Assembly (NCBI RefSeq): GCF_004798865.1
Contig: NW_025335268.1
Coordinates: forward strand, 75,594,827 to 75,658,826
Length of the DNA: 64,000 nucleotides
Origin: Varanus komodoensis
Taxonomy: Eukaryota; Chordata; Lepidosauria; Squamata; Varanidae
Reading direction: 5' to 3'
The notes under the pieces were generated by a model. That model did not search any database. It had not been told where the DNA came from and worked only from the letters and a program-made list of their open reading frames with translations. Made by a program: the position numbers and the translations under genes. Every line of letters begins with the position of its first letter. Within the stretch, counting starts at the first letter, position 1. Below, one piece after another: positions 54,709 to 64,000 of this stretch.

Positions 54709-55989
54709 CTGGAGGGAGAAACGGCCGGAGAGCCAGGGAGCACAGCGGTGCTCCGGCCCGGCCACTCCGAGGAAGCCTTTCCGCACCGGCAGGTTTCTCG
54801 AGGACGTCGGCGGCGCGATCTCGCCGTTGCAGAGGGTTCCTGCAGGGGTGCACACAGGAAGGCGGCCAGGGTCGCCTTGCCGTCACGAGTGAAGCGAGAG
54901 GCCCCCCCCCGCAAACCGCCCGTAGGACAACCGCTTCTTTCCCGGGGAGTGCGGGGTAGAAGGCGCTGTCCCACGACACAGGTGCCTGCGCCACAGGATG
55001 TGATCCCGACGTCGGCAGATGTCGGGACGGATCCAGCACAGCTCCTGTTGCCACTGCCAGTGCGAGGGCCCGACGGCAGAGAAGGCCCCACTCTGCGAGG
55101 CCCACGCCCGGTGGCTCCGGACAGAAGCGCCGCCTGTGCAAAGGCCTGCTCACAGCGGGAGCGCGGAAGAGGAGCCAGGCCTCTGCTCGGCCACAGAGCC
55201 GCTCCGGGGCTTCCCTGGGCCCCGCCAGGCTGCTCCGCGGCGCTACCCCCGCCTCCTCCTTTAGCCACTCGCCTTCCTGCACAGCCCTGCAACTTCAACA
55301 TGAAAAGTTCAATTTTGCCAGAATTCGCTGTTTCAGAAAACAAACTGCATGCACCTGTCTCTTGCAGTGGGGAACGGCATCATCTTTGGAACCAAGCAAC
55401 ACACATGCAAACTTCTCAACCTTGCTTGGCTTTTTTATCGCTTTCTGTGGAAGGACAGATGAACCGAGAGGCAGAAAGTAATCCAAGGCCAAGTGCAGCT
55501 GCAGGTCAGAGCAGGGAAAACAGCCTCCAGTCCAAGCACAGAGCAGCTGCACGGCCTTTTTGAAAGGAAATGGGGGTGAGGGGGGGTCCTCCCACCACCT
55601 CCATTAAATGGCCCCCAATCTAATTTAAGCAGCTGCAGTCAGAGCGCTGAGCCTTCCCCCTTTTTTCCTACATACGTTTCTAAGTGCTTCTTTCAACTCG
55701 TGTTTTATGAAGTATGGAAAGCCACCCCAACTTCTCTTTTGCTGGAAACGGCAGGAGAGTACCATGAAAATAAATACTATTTCCAGCAGCAGGCCTCTCA
55801 GAGCACGGAGAGATTCCAAGGGCGTGCGCTCCCCCAGGTTTGGCTGGGGACAGACCACAACGCCGCTCTGTGCCGCCACGTCATCTCCAACTTACGGTGA
55901 CGCTACAAATGAAGAGCCCCCCCCCCAACATGCCCTCCCTTGACAGCCCTGCTCAGCTCTCAAACTCAAGGCTGAGGGTCCTTTTATTC

Positions 55990-56880
55990 CCCCCCCCCCC
56001 GTATTTGGTCTTCCTTTTCCTCTTCTGCCTCTGCCTTTCCCTAGCAAGTCTGTCATCACCAGTGAGTCCCGTCTCCTCTGGATGCGTCTGAAATATGGCA
56101 GCCTGTGCGGTCGTTTCAGCTTTAAAGTCCAGGCCTGGCGTGACCTAGGCCTCACCTGTTCGTCACTCCGTTGGTCCCGGTATTTGCGAAGCCTCTGCCA
56201 GCACGCTCTGGATGCACCAAATTCCTCCTGTCGCCTCCTTCCCTATCCCACTTTCACACCCCTCAGTAATGACCAGGAGCACAAGGGTGCAGATCGTCTT
56301 GGCCCTGGTCTCCAGGGAAGCATCCTCGCACCGGACAATCTTTTCTAGCGCCTTCACTGCTGCCCTTCTCAGTCCCAGTCTTCTAATTTTTGGGATGCCA
56401 TTTCTCTTTGAATTAATGGCTGAGCCTAAGTATGCAAGCCTTTTCCGGTTCACTTTCTTCACTGCTGACCGTAAAGTTCGACAGGTCTCCTGCAGACATT
56501 ACTTTCGTTTTCTTAATATTCAGCTGCAATCTCCCTTTGGCACTTTTTTCTTCCACTTTCAGGAGTCATTTCAATCAGTAATATGGTATTACCTGCGTGA
56601 CTTAAATTATGGAAGTATCTTCCGTCAATTTTCACTCCTTCCTGTTTCTAATCTACGATTCTAATGCAGATTTCCTTATGATATGCTCAGGCTGAACAGA
56701 GAGGGAGATAAAATACACCCTTGTCTGATGCCTTTGCCTATGGGAAACCCTTCGAAGCCTCCATATTGTCCTAACCGTACTTTCTCACCAAGGATGCAGG
56801 CAACACATCAGGCTGCTCAGGTGCGGAAGCTCCCCATACCGTTCAGGGCCGTCATCGAAAAGGCAGACTGACCATCTTCT
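55990..56880 (-). mobile_element. BovB/RTE LINE, decayed reverse transcriptase fragment
   Basis: On the minus strand the pieces GKGIRQGCILSPSLFSL-like (about 56,700-56,740), GRYFHNLSHAGNTILLIE-like (about 56,570-56,630), AYLGSAINSK, ALEKIVRCEDASLETRAK, ITEGCESGIGK and YFRRIQRRRDSLVMTDLLGK occur in the order of a BovB ORF2. The YADD catalytic box reads HAGN and several frames are needed, so it is an inactive fossil. BovB in a sauropsid is a strong pointer to squamates. It lies between the CYTH gene and CHKB. Confidence 0.85.
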
Positions 56881-56992
56881 GAAATCCTTTGGTAGCTCCA
56901 GTGGCCAGCGTACATTTGCCATATGATCTCAGGTGCCTCTTCCTTAGCTAAACCCAGCTTCCTTAGCTAAACTACATCCTGTCTTGACAGCT

Positions 56993-56996
<4 letters not shown>

Positions 56997-57024
<28 letters not shown>
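56997..57024. repeat. TG dinucleotide array, about 14 units
   Basis: Pure TG run directly before the reversed retroposon tail. Confidence 0.93.
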
Positions 57025-57027
<3 letters not shown>

Positions 57028-57085
57028 TAATTTATTAAAACACTTCTATGCCGCCCCTTGCCGAAGCCTCGGGGCGGCTCACAAC
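57025..57085 (-). repeat. Squamate-type retroposon 3' tail (reverse)
   Basis: TATGCCGCCCCTTGCCGAAG followed by CCTCGGGGCGGCTCACAAC is the reverse complement of the same tail as at 9.9 kb, with a TTTATTAAAA border. It abuts the TG array. Confidence 0.75.
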
Positions 57086-57479
57086 ACAGATTGAATGCTT
57101 CCACTCTGGGCCACTTTCCACACTCGCTGGGAGATCCTTGTTAAGCTTTGGGCTGATTCAGTTTCTGCACTTGGAATACTTCTGCTGGCATTCAGTTTAC
57201 TCCAGGAGGTGTGTTCCTTCTAAATACCCCCAGAGCAGCTTTCATTCCACTTTGTAATATTACAGGCTCTTCCTCAGAGTTTCCCTCTTTGAAGGCTTCT
57301 GTCCTCCTTTCATCTCTTCTGCATATTTCTGTAAACGGATTTTATCTTCCCCTTATTTCACCCTGCTCCGATGAAACGCTCCTGGGCGGCCCTTCAGCAT
57401 TCCTAATCTAGGTTTAAACTGCCTTTTGATCTCTTGGACCTTCCGGAAAAGGTCTCCGGTTTCCCCGCTCGCACTGCTT

Positions 57480-58800
57480 GCATTACCGGGGCGATGCAAG
57501 GCAGGCGGGGCACAGCGGAGCAGGGCCGGCCCCCCGCCAAGCTCCCGCGGGCAGCCTCGGCTCCCCTCCACTGCCTGGAGGCCCGCCCGGCCCCGCCGCG
57601 ACGGGAAAGGGCGCTGCAGCAAAGCGGCGCCCGCCAATGTCCGCCCTCCGGGGGGCGAGGCGGGGGGCGACACGCCCAGGCCGGCAAGCCCCACCGCTCC
57701 GGCCGGGCAGCCTCCTGCAGCGGCCTGGCCAGCTTCCCGGGCGGCGGGGCCCGCCGGGGCCGCCCGCTCCCGTCCTGCCCGCGCGTCTGCACGGCGGGCC
57801 GCGATCGCGAGGGCCCGCACCCGCGCCCGGCCCCGGACGGGCGGCCCACCCGCCGCGAAGCAGCGCGAGGCGCGTCCGAGNNNNNNNNNNNNNNNNNNNN
57901 NNNNNNNNNNNNNNNNNNNNNNNNNNNNNNNNNNNNNNNNNNNNNNNNNNNNNNNNNNNNNNNNNNNNNNNNNNNNNNNNGCCCTCGGGACAACAGCCCT
58001 GCGAGGTGGGCCGGGCCCGCCGCCCCAGAGTCTCCTCGTGAGCCCCGTGGCCAGCGAGGAGCAGAGCCCTGCTCTCCGAGCGGCCCGCCCTCGCAGCTGC
58101 CCCCGCGGCCTCGCTGCCTGGGTCGAGTCCCCCGCACGGCTGCCCGTTGCGCATGGCGTGGGCCACAGGGCAGCTGCCGGCCGTGCTGGCGCAGAGGGCG
58201 CTCCCCGTGGGCGCCCCGCCACACGAGTCCCCGCCGGCTTGGGGCCGCGGGTTGCATAGCTGCTTTTTGGCAGCGTGACTCGCCCTTCCCGGCCGGGCTG
58301 CCCCTCCTGCTCGCTGGCTCCGGCCGCAGGAAGAGGCGGAGGCGGGTGGCTGCCCCGCCGCGGCGGCCGGGAGCGCTCGGCCAGCCAGGGACCGGATCCG
58401 GTGTGGCCACAGCCCCGGCCTTCAGTGTGGCTTGGCAAGGGCCCGGCGTCCGGGCAGAGGGCCCAGGCAGAGGACGTGGGGCAGGCTCAGCGCGGCTTTC
58501 CGGCTGGCTGTGCTGTGGGCCCGCGCACGGGGAAGCAGCTGCTGAAGCGCGGCACCCGCAGGCCGTGCCCACACCGCTCTCCCGGCGCATTCCTCAGTCC
58601 ACCCACGCTGGACGGGCCGGGGAGGCCCAGGCCGAGGCCGAGGCCCTGGGCTGCCTCCTGCCGAACCCGAGCAGCAGCCGCTGCCTCGCCTTGGACACTG
58701 GCCCGTTCTTCATGGCTGGAGAGGCCTTCCCCACCTTGCCCCTGTCGCGGAGTGGGGGTGCGCCTGGCCACAGCCCCCCGCCTGTGCTGCACCACGCATA
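57480..58800. promoter_or_regulatory. CpG-rich block, probable divergent promoter of CHKB (+) and the CYTH gene (-)
   Basis: Dense CG dinucleotides and very high GC around a 100-N gap, after an AT-richer stretch ending near 57,400. It is the only such block between the CYTH gene start (54,708) and CHKB exon 2 (59,098). CHKB exon 1 and a CYTH 5' UTR exon are expected here but neither can be read; the gap may hold one. Confidence 0.55.
57881..57980. other. Assembly gap (100 N)
   Basis: Run of N inside the CpG-rich block between the CYTH gene and CHKB. Exactly 100 N is the usual placeholder for unknown length. Confidence 0.95.
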
Positions 58801-58897
58801 GAAGGCTGTCGGGGTCAAAGCAAGGGTATTTATTGTTTTTTATTTAAATTTTAAAGGCAAGGAGGTCTGTTGCCATCACCCACCAACTGTTTTGTGA

Positions 58898-63094
<4,197 letters not shown>

Positions 63095-64000
63095 GTCAGT
63101 GCTGCGCAGCACAGAGGCACGGCGGGGGCGCTCTCCTCTGAGGAGACCCTCTGCCACCCCCCGCGCCCCACCCGATCCCTGCCTGGGACTGCTGGGCCCG
63201 CTCTCAGAGGCGCATGCAGAGTGCCCCCATTTTGTGAAGAACAGGCTCGAACGTGTGAACTGGGGCGCCTGCTCAGGGAATGATCTGGACGGGCAGCTCC
63301 AGCGCCCGCCCCTCTCAGCAGGGCTTCTTTGGCCTCCGTGGGGCTTCCTTTGCCTCCCCCTAGAGGGAGAGCCTCTCCCCGGCCTCTCCCTCCCCTCAGG
63401 GCACGGTACCCTTCAGCCCCCAAAGACAGTGGCGGAAAGGAGGGTGTGCGTTTTGACTGTGCCCCCGAGGCCGTTCCAGCCTGCCGCGCCTCCCCAGGCC
63501 TGAGAGCTGGGCTTCCGGGCCCTGCTTTCCGTCCAGCGTGGCATAGGCAGAATTCGGGAGGCGCGTGGCGGGCCGGCGAGCGCCGCCACGGTTTCCACCG
63601 GCACCCACTTCCCAAGCAGCAGCATCGCTGCCCCCCCACCCCCGGAAAGCCAGGGACAGCCTGCCGCTCCTCTGAATGGGTCTGTCGTGCTGCTGAGCAA
63701 AAAGCCCCCCGGAGTGGCGTCGGCACATCCGGGAAAGGAAGGTGCTCGGGCGGAATCAAGGACGAGAGCCTTGCCTTGCGGGGAGCTGGGGGGCCAAGCG
63801 GCCCCTGTGCTGGGCTGGAGGAGCAGCCCTGCCTGGGGCTCCTCCCCTTGTGTGCTGCACCTGGGGTCCCCTGCCCTCTGCCCCGAGCACTGCCCCCGAG
63901 TGGGGTGGAGAGGGCTGCCCGGGCTCCACGGGGTCCTCTTGGCACTGCCCCTGCCCCCCGCGAACGAGGGCTGTGCCATGCGCTGCTTGCGCTCGGAGGG
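63095..64000 (+). other. CHKB: CHKB intron, no coding exon seen
   Basis: About 900 bp after the last visible CHKB exon. I looked for the conserved ALASHFFWGLW continuation in plus-strand frames and did not find it. GC-rich, with no recognisable repeat. Confidence 0.7.

Noticed and set aside
57981-58100. Candidate CHKB exon 1 end just right of the gap (GCGAG|GTGGGC)
   Set aside because: The preceding codons do not give the ELRVYPV-type text and the phase does not match the serine codon needed by exon 2.

Overview
This window is vertebrate nuclear DNA, most likely from a squamate reptile (lizard or snake) and probably from a GC-rich microchromosome-like region. The evidence is intron-split genes with GT-AG junctions, many CR1 LINE fragments, a decayed BovB/RTE LINE at 55.99-56.88 kb, a squamate-style retroposon tail ending in AATAAA repeats (9.9-10.0 kb), and very high GC with long G or C runs. 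Four 100-base N runs (12,064, 29,613, 40,214 and 57,881) are assembly gaps, probably of unknown true size.

Three protein genes are supported. (1) MAPK8IP2 (JIP2, a JNK-pathway scaffold) is on the minus strand. Eleven consecutive coding exons lie between 31,369 and 12,594, all splice phases agree, and a poly(A) signal lies at 11,870. About 1,147 residues are visible; only the short first exon is missing, and it probably lies in or near the gap and CpG-rich block at 40.2-40.9 kb. (2) A four-exon minus-strand gene at 54,708-43,194 encodes a 185-residue CYTH-domain protein that resembles bacterial CyaB/class IV adenylate cyclase-type proteins. (3) CHKB (choline/ethanolamine kinase beta) is on the plus strand. 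Eight consecutive exons from 59,098 to 63,094 cover the ATP loop, the Brenner motif and the choline kinase motif. Its first exon is not visible (a gap lies in the CpG-rich block at 57.5-58.8 kb) and its last exon or exons lie beyond the window.

In human, CHKB and MAPK8IP2 are divergent neighbours. Here the same order holds, but the CYTH gene sits between them. It runs in the same direction as MAPK8IP2 and is divergent from CHKB, with which it may share the 57.5-58.8 kb CpG-rich block as promoter. This inserted gene, which I cannot name from any mammalian counterpart, is the most interesting content of the window.

The layout is: 1-11.8 kb, intergenic DNA with a 28-bp minisatellite, CR1 3' ends and a retroposon tail; 11.85-31.4 kb, MAPK8IP2 exons with two larger CR1 copies in introns; 31.4-40.2 kb, presumed MAPK8IP2 intron 1; 40.2-43.0 kb, CpG-rich block and intergenic DNA; 43.0-54.7 kb, CYTH gene with a 9.75-kb repeat-filled first intron (CR1 pieces, a hAT-type element and a nested LINE composite); 54.7-59.1 kb, divergent promoter region with BovB; 59.1-64.0 kb, CHKB. 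No tRNA, rRNA or CRISPR array was recognised, and no retrovirus-like element was seen.
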